NCBI GenBank assembly: GCA_028564705.1
Contig: JAPXFQ010000385.1
Span: 1,488,001-1,552,000 of the forward strand
Direction of reading: 5' to 3'
DNA: 64,000 nucleotides
Source: Apricaphanius iberus
Lineage: Eukaryota > Chordata > Actinopteri > Cyprinodontiformes > Aphaniidae
Shown here: positions 33,365 through 44,689 of the stretch, piece after piece
How the letters are laid out: every line of letters starts with the position of its first letter
Numbering within the stretch: position 1 is the stretch's first letter
Notes under the pieces: generated by a model
Told to the model about the DNA's origin: nothing
The model's input: the letters and a program-made list of their open reading frames with translations, nothing else
Databases searched by the model: none
Made by a program: the position numbers and the translations under genes

Positions 33365-35441
33365 AGTTCAGGTATACATGTTTTGTCATTGCTATATTTT
33401 TCCCAGCCTCAGTTTTTTTGGTTTTTTTGGGGCTTCTGCTTTCTGCCATTCAATTGATCCTGTGTTTTCTGTCTCATGCGTCATGTTTAGCTCTGAGAGA
33501 AGATCGATATTTTATTGCTGGGCAGGCTATTGCTGTAAGTCTTGTCCATGGCGGTCCTCCACCAGGATTCATTTCACCAACACTGTATTCTTGTCTAGTT
33601 GGTGGATGTTCCTCAGTGAAGCCTGTGTTGGAAGATATAGCTGATGCAGACCTCTATGAAAAGGTTAAAAAGGTAAAAAATATTATAAACACTTCTATCA
33701 GTGTATTTTCCTTCACCTTAAGTTATCTTTTTCTAGTCATCCCATATTCATGAACTTTAATATTCTGAATGTTCTACTATAGTCAGTACTGAGTTGGAGT
33801 GTTTGTATATTATACAAACTAACAAAAGATAATACTGTTATCAAACTATGATCCGTTCTTCTGTATTGTAAATTGTGTGCTCTAGTTCAACAATACCTAA
33901 TCCCAAGCATTCAACAAAATGATCAACACCTCTGTTAAATGGTTTCCTTTCTTATATTTCTCTTTTACCATAACACTTAAGGAAGGAGTTGCATTTTTGG
34001 TTGCCAAATTATTTAATTATATTTCTCTATTGTTGTGTTTTTTAGGTGTCAGAATGTGCATGTTTAGAGGACCTGATTCATGCCATTGAACCACTGCAGG
34101 ACTACCTGGCAAATGCTGGGTGTCTCAGACCACTGAAGAGCATTGAGGACAAATACCTGCTGGTTCAAGATATTCTCATGTTTCAAGTGGTCCACAGAGT
34201 CAGTGGGGCATTTGAAAGGTTTGTGAAATACTGTTGACAAGAAATTAAATGGGTGACATTTTTTTCTCATGAAATAAATTATTTGCTACGATTTTCCACT
34301 TTATAAATCCAGTCATTTAAAAACCTTTCTTATTTAGTTTTGTTTCCTTTTCATTTTACTTTTTTTCTTCTGATTAGTTGTCTAAGGCTGATTCCAAAGT
34401 TTAAGAATTTAAACATTGTTCTGAAGTTAGAATTTAAGGTCTATGATTATAGAAAGTGAATTCAGAATAAACAAGAATGCAATTTAGTGTAATCTTGATA
34501 TTATCTATCACAAAATGAACATTTTAAACACAGAATATTTTAATTATTGAGATTTTTACAAAGAATACAAATTACTCATTTTAACGATGTTTGTAATATT
34601 GCTTTTTCCTAAAATTATTGCTAGCTTGTAGATTTTGGACGAGACTTGATGTGAAATTTGGCAAGTAAAGCTACAAAAATATTTATTCTTACACTTACTT
34701 TAAGTGAGGAGTTTTCCCGGTGTCTTTAAGTATATCTATATGTTAACCATAATCAAGTTTACAGGTTTTGTTTTCTTGTGTGTCTTCTTTTTATAGATTT
34801 AGGGAGGGGCTGAAGACACTTGGTGTTCTGGATGCTATCAGAATGTATCCTGATAGTTTCAGACACTTAATGTGTCATGAACCATCCCCACTTACTGCAG
34901 ACATGATGGATCACCTTTTCAACATCCGTCTGTCTGCAGTGGGAAGCAACAAGAGAAGGGCAGAGGAACGTGCGGTCCCATTTTGGAGGGACTACTTGCA
35001 GGATGTTCAGGGTAAATATTGATGTTGGATATGACACATGTTAATGTTTTTTTCATGTATTATTACTGCATCTTAGTTTTAATGTTTGTCTTTCTGAAAG
35101 TTTTTCCTGTTATTCTAAACTTTTAAGAAGTTGCAGTAAGTTCTATTTTTTACTATGGGTTTTGCTTGTGCTTTGTCATTGTTATAGAACAAATGGGACC
35201 ATCAAAGCTTGGCAAAATCCTGGCTTTTGCAACAGGTGCAAGTGTCGTCCCTCCTGTTGGCTTCTCCCCTCAGCCATCAATTTCTTGCATGATTCCTCGG
35301 TCAGCTCTGGACGTCATTTGCCTATGGCAAACACTTGCATCAATTGTCTTAAGTTGCCACTGCTTGACACATATGAAGATTTTAGAGAGAGTATGGACTT
35401 TGCATTAGGTAACACACAAGATTTTGGAAGAGAATAAGATC

Positions 35442-35447
35442 AAATAA
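35442..35447 (+). terminator. Possible polyadenylation signal of the HECT gene
   Basis: AATAAA directly after the stop codon of the last HECT exon (within GATCAAATAAAATACTG). Position is approximate within a few bases. Confidence 0.35.
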
Positions 35448-36269
35448 AATACTGTACCAAGTACCCTGTTGAGAAGATTTAGTTCAGCTATTTTACTTGC
35501 TTGTTTATTTTCTAATTTACTACAAGCAAAACTACCTGGATTTTAATCCAAGTTATCATTTAATAGTGTTGTTTAAAGGAATGAGCCAGACAATCCATAT
35601 TATTGATCTTTTTTGCTTTTTTCTTTGTGCAACACAATCAATGCATTTAAACTTTCTTCACCTTAGAACATATACAGTTGTGCAAAAGAACTCAAATGTT
35701 TGTTACATAATTTGAGACAGATCGGTTTAACAGTATATCGGTAAATGTGTTAAAGAAAAAGTAAGCCACAATGTTTTAATACATCAGCAACTTACTCAGT
35801 TACTGTTCTTTCAGAAAATTTACCAGACATAAAAATACTCGAATACCATAGTTTCCATCCTCTGTCCTCGGGTGTATGGTGTCTTAAATTATGTTCATTA
35901 TGTTACATTAAACTCATTAACTGGAACAACAATATTGTTTTCGGTCTCTACCTGTATAGGGGTATCTGCACTAGAACTTGAATCATCTGCCTATTAAAGA
36001 TGGACTTGGATGATCTATTCCAAATTCCAAATTAATCAGCCAACTGATACACTTTGAAATACTTCAGATTTGTTTTTCTTTTCTTTAAATTTTTTTTCTC
36101 CATGTTTTGAAAATCGTTTTAGGGTTCATTAAGTCGTACTCTAATACGTACTTAATTTTTACTGTACAATTTGTGTACATTTGACATGACCAAGATAAAC
36201 CATTACCAAGTATTTGAAAGAATATTTTTGCAAGTCATTGCTACAAACTAGAATGGTGTTTACAATCAG

Positions 36270-36480
36270 TCAGGGGTCTCCAGAGTTGGTCCTCGGGGAC
36301 CATAGGCTTTGGATGTTTCCTGCTGCAGCACAATGGAATCAGATTTATGGCTTAATATGCTTTTGCGGAACCTAACAAGCTATTAAGGAGAGCCATTTAA
36401 CTTGAATCAGGTGTGTTGGACCAGGGAAACCTCTCATACTTGCAGGACTGGCCCTTAAGATCTGGAGCTGAACACCCCTG
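36270..36480. mobile_element. MITE with imperfect inverted ends inside the composite transposon
   Basis: Left GGGTCTCCAGAGTTGGTCCT and right end reading inverted as CAGGGGTGTTCAGCTCCAGA. The middle contains a partly palindromic GAATCAGGTGTGTTGGACCA block. This is a widespread fish element type, and it lies between the two transposon genes. A relative is at 43865-44085. Confidence 0.55.
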
Positions 36481-37251
36481 CAATAAGACTTTTATTTAAT
36501 ATTTTACAAAGCAGAACCTTTAATCTAATAATCCTCAAATTTACTTGAAATTTGTGTGATTCAAAATTATTTGTTTAATAACTTATTTTTGGATGACAAT
36601 TGATCTACAAAGTTAATTCCTTTGTATTTGATGTGTTCCCCAATATATTTTCTGTGTTACATGAAAATCGGCATGAACATCTGAGTACAACTTCTTTTAT
36701 GAAATGGACACAATCACATTCAGCATATTGTACAGTGAAAAAGGCATGGTCAGTTGTGAATAATGTAATGGGAAATTGATAAATTATGTTTGTTTTGGCC
36801 TTGACTCTAGCGTTTAGGTATACTACCTATGTCCTTTTAAATTCTAATTTTCACATCAGGGTCCACAGTCTACTCGTCCACCAGTTTATTCAACAAAGGA
36901 TATCGAATATTAAACATAAGTATTTCTCTGTGGCAGTTTGAGTTATCCAGGGCCAGACGTTTAATAAAATATTTCATGTGTTTGACTATTTTTTCACAAC
37001 AGTATGAACGTGTATAAAATAAATTTTTTTAATGTAAACATTAAGGTTTAAACTTAAAAATGCATTTACATAGACAAAATTCTGAACAGAGCAAAAACTA
37101 GTTCAAATTATTAAGTGTAATGCTGTGCTATTACAAATCTTGACATTGTATTATTTGACTGGAATTACATTACCTAGATTATATTCATATTTTATTTCTA
37201 ACATCATGTAAAACTGTTGGAAAAGGCTTTTCAATACAAGTATGGATATAA

Positions 37252-38671
37252 CTAGGAATTCCTCCCTTCAAGAAAATGCACAAGGTTGCAAAATAAATCT
37301 ATTCCATGATTTCTATCATCTTCAAAAGGATCAAAAGTGTGCTGAAGATACTGCATTGTGGCATCACTGATAGTTATATTAATAGATGGAATAACAACAT
37401 TATTGTTGGTCTGTAACTGTGAAAGTGTTGCATTATCATTATTACCAAAGTGGCTGTTAAAGTCGAAAATGCCATTCATACTTGGGTTATGTATTCCAGC
37501 ATTGTTGACTACACCCTGCTGCCACAGTTGAAGAGGAGTTTTGCCCCCTTGTGTTGAAAGACCATGGTTATTCCACTGATTCTGAAATTCAGTGGCAGCC
37601 CTTTGAATTCGTGGCAAATAGATGTAATGAAGACAAAATAAATGCAATTCATTAAGGGAATCTAGTACACTTTGCTCCTCCATAAAATTGAACAGATTAG
37701 CAAAATGAAATGACACAACTCTATTCAATTCTGCCCACAATCTCTCAATTCTTTGGTTATGCACTGACCTGCCAGTAATCACACTATTCCTATTTAATCT
37801 TCTCCTGTGAAGCATAAAACGGGCAACGCCAGTGTTTTCCTGTCCATGATCACATCTCACCCTAGATGGTAATCCAAAGTTCTGAGTGCCAGCAATGAAT
37901 AGTGACAAAACACCTGTGGCTCTATTGTTGTCCAGACAAGCAAGGTAGATGATGGTCCGACTGAAACCATCTACACAGCCATGAAACACCATCCTCCATC
38001 TTACAAGCTTGTGGTCTAACACGCCACCTTTGAATGCGTAATCCACGTGACCTCAAGCTTCCATGCACATATCTCTCACCTGCATTTCTAGTTAATTGGA
38101 GAATTTCACCAACAACTCTGTTGAGATTGTCATTTGATATGGTTGAATATGAAATCGGCTGAATCCCAAGCTGTTGCCTGTGCCTGTAAAGGGTGCGACG
38201 GCTTACTCCTAGGCAAGTTGCAATATTTTGCCAGTTCATTCCAAGGGAAACTAAATGAGAGATTTGCTCTTCTGAAATGTTGTACTGAGGTCGAGCTTGA
38301 TGTGTAGTCATGAGTGGCGGTGGCAAAAGGACATCTCTGTTGTCAGATCTGCTTCTTTGTCTGGTTTCATAACCACTCAGCAAAAATTGTAGACATCCGC
38401 ATAAAGACTCTAACATACCAATTACATCTCTGTTTCTTGAATCTTCAACAAATCTTGGGATTGACAGAAATCCAGATAAAATTCTGATATGATCACGAAG
38501 GTCTTCATGGAGCCGCTGATTAACAAAACGATCTGCAGGTTGTCTTTGTATTTGTTCAATACATTCTAAAACCTTTGTAAAAAACAATCTTATATCATTT
38601 TCATTGCTACTTACTCCTAAATTGAAAAACAACAGCAGAGAAGGAATTGCAATGAATTTGAATAGCATCAT
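37252..38671 (-). pseudogene. Integrase-core (DDE) transposase, internally deleted
   Basis: Two overlapping minus-strand frames, 38671-37922 and 38046-37252, together make one protein. The N-terminal frame has a helical region and a helix-turn-helix (ISEEQISHLVSLGMNWQNIA, then LGVSRRTLYRHRQQLG) and GERYVHGSLRSRGLRIQRWR. The C-terminal frame gives the rve-type core: FHGCVDGFSR, an Asp in RVRCDHGQEN, the Glu in VHNQRIERLW, then HLFCLHYIYLPRI. The family usually has a segment between RWRVR and HKLV that includes the first catalytic Asp of the DDE triad. Here the two are fused out of frame at about 38015-38030, so the first Asp is missing and the frame breaks. The start codon is uncertain, since the 38671 ATG precedes a hydrophobic stretch unlike the rest. 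No function is expected from this copy. Confidence 0.82.
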
Positions 38672-38847
38672 TGTATTGTATTGTTCTGTATATTACTACC
38701 ACATCTGGATATTCTAAGCAAGTGTTGTTAAAGCATTTCCTGGTTTGAGAGTCACTTCCTGTACAGGGAAGAACTTCCTGTGTCATTGAAAGTGATGGAC
38801 ACCAAGAAAACAACAAAAAGAGGATACATACAATTTATATGTGTGTA

Positions 38848-39108
38848 TGTGAAGAGAATGTATATATATATATGAGAGTGTATGAATGTGAGATGGAGAA
38901 TATATTTAAGTGTGAGTGAGAATGTATGTATGTGAGAAGGAGAATGTATGTATGTGTGAGTGAGAATATATGTATGTGAAAGTGAGAATATATGTATGTG
39001 TGAGTGAGAATGTATGTATGTGTGTGAGTGAGAATATATGTATGTGTGAGTGAGAATGTATGTATGTGAGAGGGAGAATGTATGTATGTGTGTGAGTGAG
39101 AATATATG
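38848..39108. repeat. Right terminal repeat array of the composite transposon
   Basis: About ten copies of GAGAATGTATGTATGTGTGA with small variants (GAGAATATATG, GAGAGG). It is the reverse complement of the array at 28531-28620. The minus- and plus-strand frames across it are low-complexity artefacts. Confidence 0.75.
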
Positions 39109-39254
39109 TACACCCCCTGCTGTCCAGGTAAGGAATTGCCTTGCAACACAGAAAGATCAATGGAGGACTATAAACAAAAAAATGTCTCTGTCAATGTCTG
39201 CATCTGGGTGCAAACTTCCTGACGGAGAGGTATAAACTAGGTATAAACTATGAA

Positions 39255-39555
39255 ATGTTCATGTACTTGATTAGCAACCATTTTCTCAAGGATTTTGGAT
39301 CAGAAAGAAGGGTTAGATATAGGTCTGTAATTAACTAAGTCATATTGATCGAAGGAGGGTTTCGTAAGTAAATGTTTAATTACAGCAACCTAAGCTCCTG
39401 TGGTATGTATCCATAAGGATAGATTCAGCATATAAAATAGGTCCAGTAACCAAAGGAAACACTTCTTTAAATAATTTGGTTGGGATTCGGTCCAACATAC
39501 AAGCTGAACGTTTAAATAAAGCTAATAGTTTTTTACAATTCCAAAAGCTGGGCTG
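39255..39555 (-). mobile_element. L2 LINE fragment (reverse transcriptase N-terminal part)
   Basis: Closely parallels 59130-59440 of the large L2 copy: TTTTCTCAAG, GGTTAGATATAGGTCTGTA, TTTAATTACAGCAA, CTCCTGTGGTA and CTTCTTTAAATAATTTGGTT blocks in the same order. The minus-strand frame reads DRIPTKLFKEVFPLV, the segment before the RT fingers. It is heavily frameshifted and is placed immediately beyond the right transposon end. Confidence 0.75.
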
Positions 39556-42269
39556 GATCAAACAGTCCAAACATAAATGAGGTTGAGCGGATCTGGAACC
39601 TGGTTTGTCAGTGTTTTGGAGGACTAATAAATCTGGCCAGTTTCCTAGAAAGAAGAGGTACTCTTGGCATCTGAGTGGGTTGTTAGCTCATGTCAGTAAA
39701 GGACTATTTTGACTGGGAATAATTGCTTATAATAATTACTGTTTACATTTCGTTCACTCAACAACATTCATTATTGCTAAATCAACCCAAATTAGTTATG
39801 TGCATTTTTTTCCATGTGCGTGTTGGAGGGTTAACAGTCAAAAAGATGTATGTGATAAAAACATTGCAAATGTAATTCCCGTTCCAATGAATATGTCATG
39901 GGTGGCTATATTTAGTCATCTTTCAATTTTTGGATGCATTCTTTCGGTAATACACCACATCGCCATATGTGATACACTTCCTTTTTATAGGGTCATGTTG
40001 GTTTGGATAGCTTTTTTTCCCTCAATGAATGAATACACCAACTAAAAACTGTTGCTCAGATTGTCTTCATCTGACAATAAAGGGGATATGATTATCTTAA
40101 ACAATTAAAACTGAGCAAAAAGCATCCACATAAAATTCCTCGCAAGAAATCATTTCTCACAGCTCTATAGAAAGATTTCAGAGAGAACTTTTCATGATTA
40201 TCTTTGTTTTGTCTTGGGGTTCTTTGTACTGTTTTATGAATTACTGAAAACATCTCTAGCCAATTCCCAGGTTTTTTTTTTTTACTCGCTTAATTTCTTA
40301 ATTGACGTGTAGCTACATTTTCCTAATGCTAAACAAATTTAGATTTAAGAAATGTCTAATACTTTGCCTTTTTAATGTGTTGTACTCGTTCAATGGGTTT
40401 AGGAAATGTATTTTAAATGTTAATATAGCTTGTCATTGCTGAAATTATATATTTGTGGCACTTCAAAACTATTTGCTAAACTGTTAACACAAAAGTCTAC
40501 AAATTAAGTCAACAAGATAACACATGCATGTAATGTGATTTTTCTGAAGGAGTCTCTTTGCAGGAAAATACGCAACCCTATCTCTTTCTTGTCCTGAGGA
40601 AAGAAGGTTCTTTGAGTCAAAAAGCCTAGTAAGGATTTATAAGAAACCAGGATATCTCCTAGCAGAGGAAGCTAAGAACATATTTGAATCCAAAGCCAAA
40701 CAAATGAAAGAAAAACAAAAGAAGGCGTGTTTGATTAGTATTAAAGAATTTTAATCAGCGCACAGCACGTGTTGCAAGGTTTGGTGTGAAAGAGACCATG
40801 TGCAAGTGGAAGGCTCCAAGGTTTTAATGTTTCAGAAAGAAGCTAATTTGATGCCTTTGCTAATAATTATTAATCACAAAACAGAACTAATCTTGAAATA
40901 AGTTTCCCACTACAATGGCCAATAACGTTAATTTGACAAGCAAATTGGAACTTACCCTCAGAGCTTATGCGACTGTTTCCATGTAGTTTGTCACTGTGAC
41001 TGCATCATCTAACACCAAGTTGAAACTGTGCTACTACAAGTAGGTAGTTGTTGATGTTATTCTCCATTTGCTGCAGACACAAAGTCCCACAACCTTTTTT
41101 TTGTAAGGATCCTAATAACCCTAACACCCCCTGTGAGAAGCCTAAACTGTCTCCTCTCTTTTCATGTTGCAGCAGGGGAAAAAATTGGAATGTTATCAAT
41201 CAAATAAAAATGAAGCAAGCCAGTGCACAAGTAATTGATGCATTCTTATGGTGACACACATTTTTAATTTTCCAAGTTGCTCCTTGAAGCTCAATGTGGG
41301 ATGATTTAAATGGTGTGGGGATGTTAGTAGACCCAGAACACTCACTCAACAACTAAACAGGGAGGAAGGAGAAGCCAGAAAAACCTTTACCAACACAATT
41401 TCCATCTCTGACTCAATAGTCACAGTCTTTCTGGCAACTTTATTGCACAGAAACCCTACAGGTCTGGTCTCGGTTCACCTTAGAATCTAGCAGCAGGAGA
41501 ATTGGATGGACCCATAGCAGCAATCCGTGGATCCAAAAGCCAGCCTTATTACAAGTCCATTAAAATACAGAAAAATGCTCTGATGCACTCGCTGCTTAAA
41601 GCCAAGCCCTGCTTGACTGCTTCTGATGAGTCCACATTAGCCTCATTAAGTGATTTATCAGGTAAAAAATAGCTAAGAGTCCACTGTGGTATCTCATAAG
41701 AAGGAGCTGTGTGTCATTTTTGTCCTCCCACCACTTGATTTCCCACCTTCTCATTTGGTAGTGGGAAGTGCGAGTGCTATTTGGACAAGGAGGACAGCCC
41801 ACTCCAACTTTCACTGATTGACTGTAAATGGCATTTAACTTTGAATATTTTCTTGCATGGTCTTCAGGAAACAGAATGGTTAAAACATGCACATATCTGC
41901 CCGTAGATCCTGTCACTACAGATCAGGATTTTTTTTTTTTTTTTTTTTTTAAAGCCTGGGTGCCCTGAAATGAATCAGCTGTTTGTGTAAAGTACTACAT
42001 CCATCTACAACAATGAACAAGAGCATGATGCTGTGTGACATATTACTTAATGTTTTGTTTTGTTTACCTAAGTAGAGATTGTTATACAAAATAGTCTAAG
42101 TTATTGTTTATGACTATGTGCCTGATAAGGCTCAGGTTATTATAAAATAATGGATGAAGGATTAAGACTGTGGCTTTCTTCGAAAATATGTTACAACATA
42201 TGTATACAGAACAACAACAAACAAAGACTTTCCAAAATACAAGAGAATAATAAAAGAAATCCAACTTTC
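39556..42269. other. Intergenic, nothing recognised
   Basis: A/T-rich sequence without supported genes. A run of about 22 T lies at 41930-41951. Confidence 0.4.
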
Positions 42270-42272
42270 CAG

Positions 42273-42518
42273 TCAAAGTACTTCAGTCAACAAACCAACT
42301 AAACACATAAACAACCTCTTCCTCTCAGCTGTCAATAAACTGCTGCTCCAACATACAACACTGTAAAAAAATAAGGGATGCACCACAGAGTCATAGAAGG
42401 TCTTTAAAAGCGCTCCCTGGACTCCAAATGACCTTAGCCGGCTCAGCAGGTAGAGTCTGCTCTGACCCTTCCTGTAAAAAGCAAGCAATGTGTTAGGAAC
42501 TTGTGTTTTCTGAGGCAA
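42273..42518 (-). mobile_element. Non-LTR retrotransposon fragment (C-terminal part of RT protein)
   Basis: Minus-strand frame with RKGQSRLYLLSRLRSFGVQG followed by FYDSVVHPLFFYSVVCW, the region after the reverse transcriptase palm found in fish LINEs, where LRSF followed by FY-SVV and a VCW motif recurs. Both ends are lost. The clade is not determined. Confidence 0.7.
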
Positions 42519-42520
42519 AA

Positions 42521-43649
42521 AACAAAAAAATAGTACAAAATTGTTTATGTGATAGCGCTATTAAAAGACATATATACTCTGGGAACTAAAATACCAAGCA
42601 CATACCACTAACATTAGCAGAAAATTAATAATAATACTATCAAAAAAAAATGGCTGAGAGGCAATAAATTAATCTCTAAAATAAAGTTTGCCATAATTTT
42701 TATATCCTTCCATGGAGTGGAGACAGGTTCATACTTTGAAGTTCTTGTAAAATTACAATAGTGGAATCATGATGTGAAGTTTAGGATAATTTTACCTAAA
42801 CTTCCTCCACTTCATTTGGCCGGGTTGAAAGGGCCATTTTCGGGGTCATTTCAGTAACCAGTACCTGCATGGGGGTATGTACTCAGAAATGGCCTGTTCA
42901 AGTTGCTTGGTGGGAGCTGTGGTTAAGTCACACTGAATGGTTATAATTCAGAGGAGATGTCTCCAAAAAATTGGCTTTGTAAAATTAGAAGAAGTTTTTA
43001 AACAGAAATTCAGCAACAAGCCTTGCTTCTGCCATGCCAATATATTGTTATTTCTACTGCTGTTGGGGCCTTTTGATGCTGATGAGTGTCGATACTTACT
43101 GCCAAGAGAGTTGTGATATGCGGATGTGTTAGCTGACTCCTTAAAGGGCCCGTTTTGTATGGAGATATGACGGGTGATAGGAGCGGGCCAATAGATTACC
43201 CTGTCAGAAAAAAAGATCTGATAATTAACCCTGAACTTCCGATAATGGAAACACAGCAATGCATTATATATTTTTGTATATAAGGAGCTCCAACCCTCAC
43301 CAGCAAAACATGGAAGTTTACAGCTTGCTGGTCTCTCTGATGCAAGTCTTTTGATGACTCATGGACTAGGAAAAAGAGAGGGGCAGCGCATGTGCTTAAA
43401 TAGGGATGATGATCTCACATTCATGCTGTGAAGTTCCTCCTCTTCCTGTCGAAACTGAAAGAGGGTTTAATGCTCTGCATTGTAGGATTTTTATTCCTTA
43501 CAGCAGGTCTGTCGCTGTTGTCTAGTTCTGTCATGATAGCGAATGGCAGTGTAAGTGATTTTGATACGAATATACAAGGAAAGAGAGTTTGTAACATCAG
43601 CTAAAAGAATGAAATATTGCATTCAAGCGTTATGGTCTGTTGTGGTGTG
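42521..43649. other. Intergenic, nothing recognised
   Basis: No supported gene or repeat. Confidence 0.4.
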
Positions 43650-43805
43650 TTAGTGTTTCACAAACTGCGAATGACCCTGAATGCTCCATTGCAATGAAGT
43701 AATATGCTGGGGGCAGCATCATTATGAGGGGATGCTCTTCTACAAAATCAAAAAGAAAGGTATTAAGGGAAGCTGGGTAGATGGCTGGAGCTAAATACAG
43801 AGATC
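43650..43805 (+). mobile_element. Tc1-like transposase relic
   Basis: GCTGGGGGCAGCATCATTAT followed by GGGGATGCTCTTCT and ATGGCTGGAGCTAAATACAG recalls the Tc1 transposase segment encoding GGGSIM-WGCF and MDGAKY. Many frameshifts. Confidence 0.5.
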
Positions 43806-43864
43806 CACCTTCTGGTAGTATCAACCTTTGAAGAGCGTGAGCTACACTGCAAGGGTTTAGAAAT

Positions 43865-44085
43865 GGTCACCAACCTTGGTCCTCAAGCCCTGCTGTCTTG
43901 CAGGTTTTAGAGGTGTCCTTGCTCCAGTGCAGCTGAATAGCTTGTTACCAGGTCTTTGCCTGAATTCATGGCATGCTGAGGACGTAATTTTATAATTTGA
44001 TTCAGCTGTGTTGGAACAAGGATGCATCTAAAACCTGCAGGACAGTAGATCTTGAGGACTTGTGAGGGTTGGTGACCATCGTACA
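43865..44085. mobile_element. MITE with imperfect inverted ends
   Basis: Left GGTCACCAACCTTGGTCCTC and the right end, reading inverted, as GGTCACCAACCCTCACAAGT. CCTGC...CAGGTTTTAGAGGTGTCCTTG is partly mirrored by CAAGGATGCATCTAAAACCTGC. Same style as 36270-36480. Confidence 0.6.
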
Positions 44086-44689
44086 TGGAAGGGTTTAGAT
44101 GCATGCAAAATCCATACAAAAATATCCCAGGCCAAGTTTCAAACCTAGGACTTTCTTATGACAACAGGGCTACCAACTGTGACACCCTTTTGTTCAGTGA
44201 AAACAAAACCAAGAGTCCTCCTGCATATTTCACTCTTATCTTTGCAAGCAGGGCAAGGTGACATCACTGCCCTCCAAAGCTATTTTAGTGTCGCAGTATT
44301 AATCATCAAGAATGAGAATAAACAGTCATACTTTGGGTTTTAAATCTTTCAGGTAACAGCTGGAAGATGCAGTGACTCCAATTCAATTACCATGTAGAAG
44401 GGGGATAAGTGCTGTTAAATGTATGAATAATAATAAAAAAACATGAGACAAGCACATCCATCCTAATATCCAGACACATCTGTACACCCTGGTCACCTCA
44501 TATGGGACAGTGACTGAGCCCCTGCCTTTTTACATTTTGCGCCTCTGCTTTCCCCTCTTTTTTTCTCTCTCCTTTTGGCGTCCCCTTATTGTGACCCATT
44601 AAGCCCAATTCAGACATTTTTTAGAAGTGCATTTGCCCTGTGACACGCATGGAAAGACACACCATCAGCAAAACACATATGTTCTCTTT
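44086..44689. other. Intergenic, nothing recognised
   Basis: No supported gene or repeat. Confidence 0.4.

Larger units (their letters stand above)
29263..35437 (+). pseudogene. HECT-domain E3 ubiquitin ligase-like gene (G2E3-like), nine exons, two frameshifts
   Basis: Exons by GT-AG sites and family fit: 29263-29612, 31164-31376, 31507-31648, 31757-32255, 32912-33234, 33491-33672, 34046-34218, 34797-35011, 35188-35437. The second ATG at 29317 (MAERERLSEA) is as good a start as 29263. About 765 codons in all. Exons 1-4 encode a Ser/Thr-rich N-terminal half with no named domain, ending in a UIM-like Glu-rich helix. Exons 5-9 encode a HECT domain of about 345 residues, as in teleost proteins annotated G2/M phase-specific E3 ligase-like: SIKFSDDLGMDEEAVDLGGP, REFLRLLLEAV, FIAGQAIAVSLVHGGPPPGF, FATGASVVPPVGF, catalytic Cys in MANTCINCLKLP (TGC 35336-35338), then NTQDFGRE. 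A one-base loss at about 32228 and another at about 35270-35290 break the frame, so it is a pseudogene or carries assembly errors. The HECT identity is secure; its role in the transposon is inference. Confidence 0.85.
28531..39108. mobile_element. Large composite DNA transposon carrying a HECT ligase gene and an integrase-type transposase
   Basis: The left end (28531-28620) is an array of CATTCTCACTCTCACATACA-like words. The right end (38848-39108) is an array of the same words in reverse complement (TATGTATGTGAGAGTGAGAA). The HECT gene (29263-35437, plus) and the transposase gene (37252-38671, minus) converge between them. Inverted ends, a DDE recombinase and a passenger gene together argue for one mobile unit of about 10.6 kb. 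The exact termini and target duplication are not resolved because the arrays are repetitive. The transposase type resembles what is called IS3EU in eukaryotes; this is from recollection and unverified. The copy is inactive by sequence. Confidence 0.6.

Noticed and set aside
38835..39160. Minus-strand frames of about 84-104 residues rich in His, Thr and Ser
   Set aside because: Direct translation of the GTATGTATGTGAGA tandem array; low complexity only.
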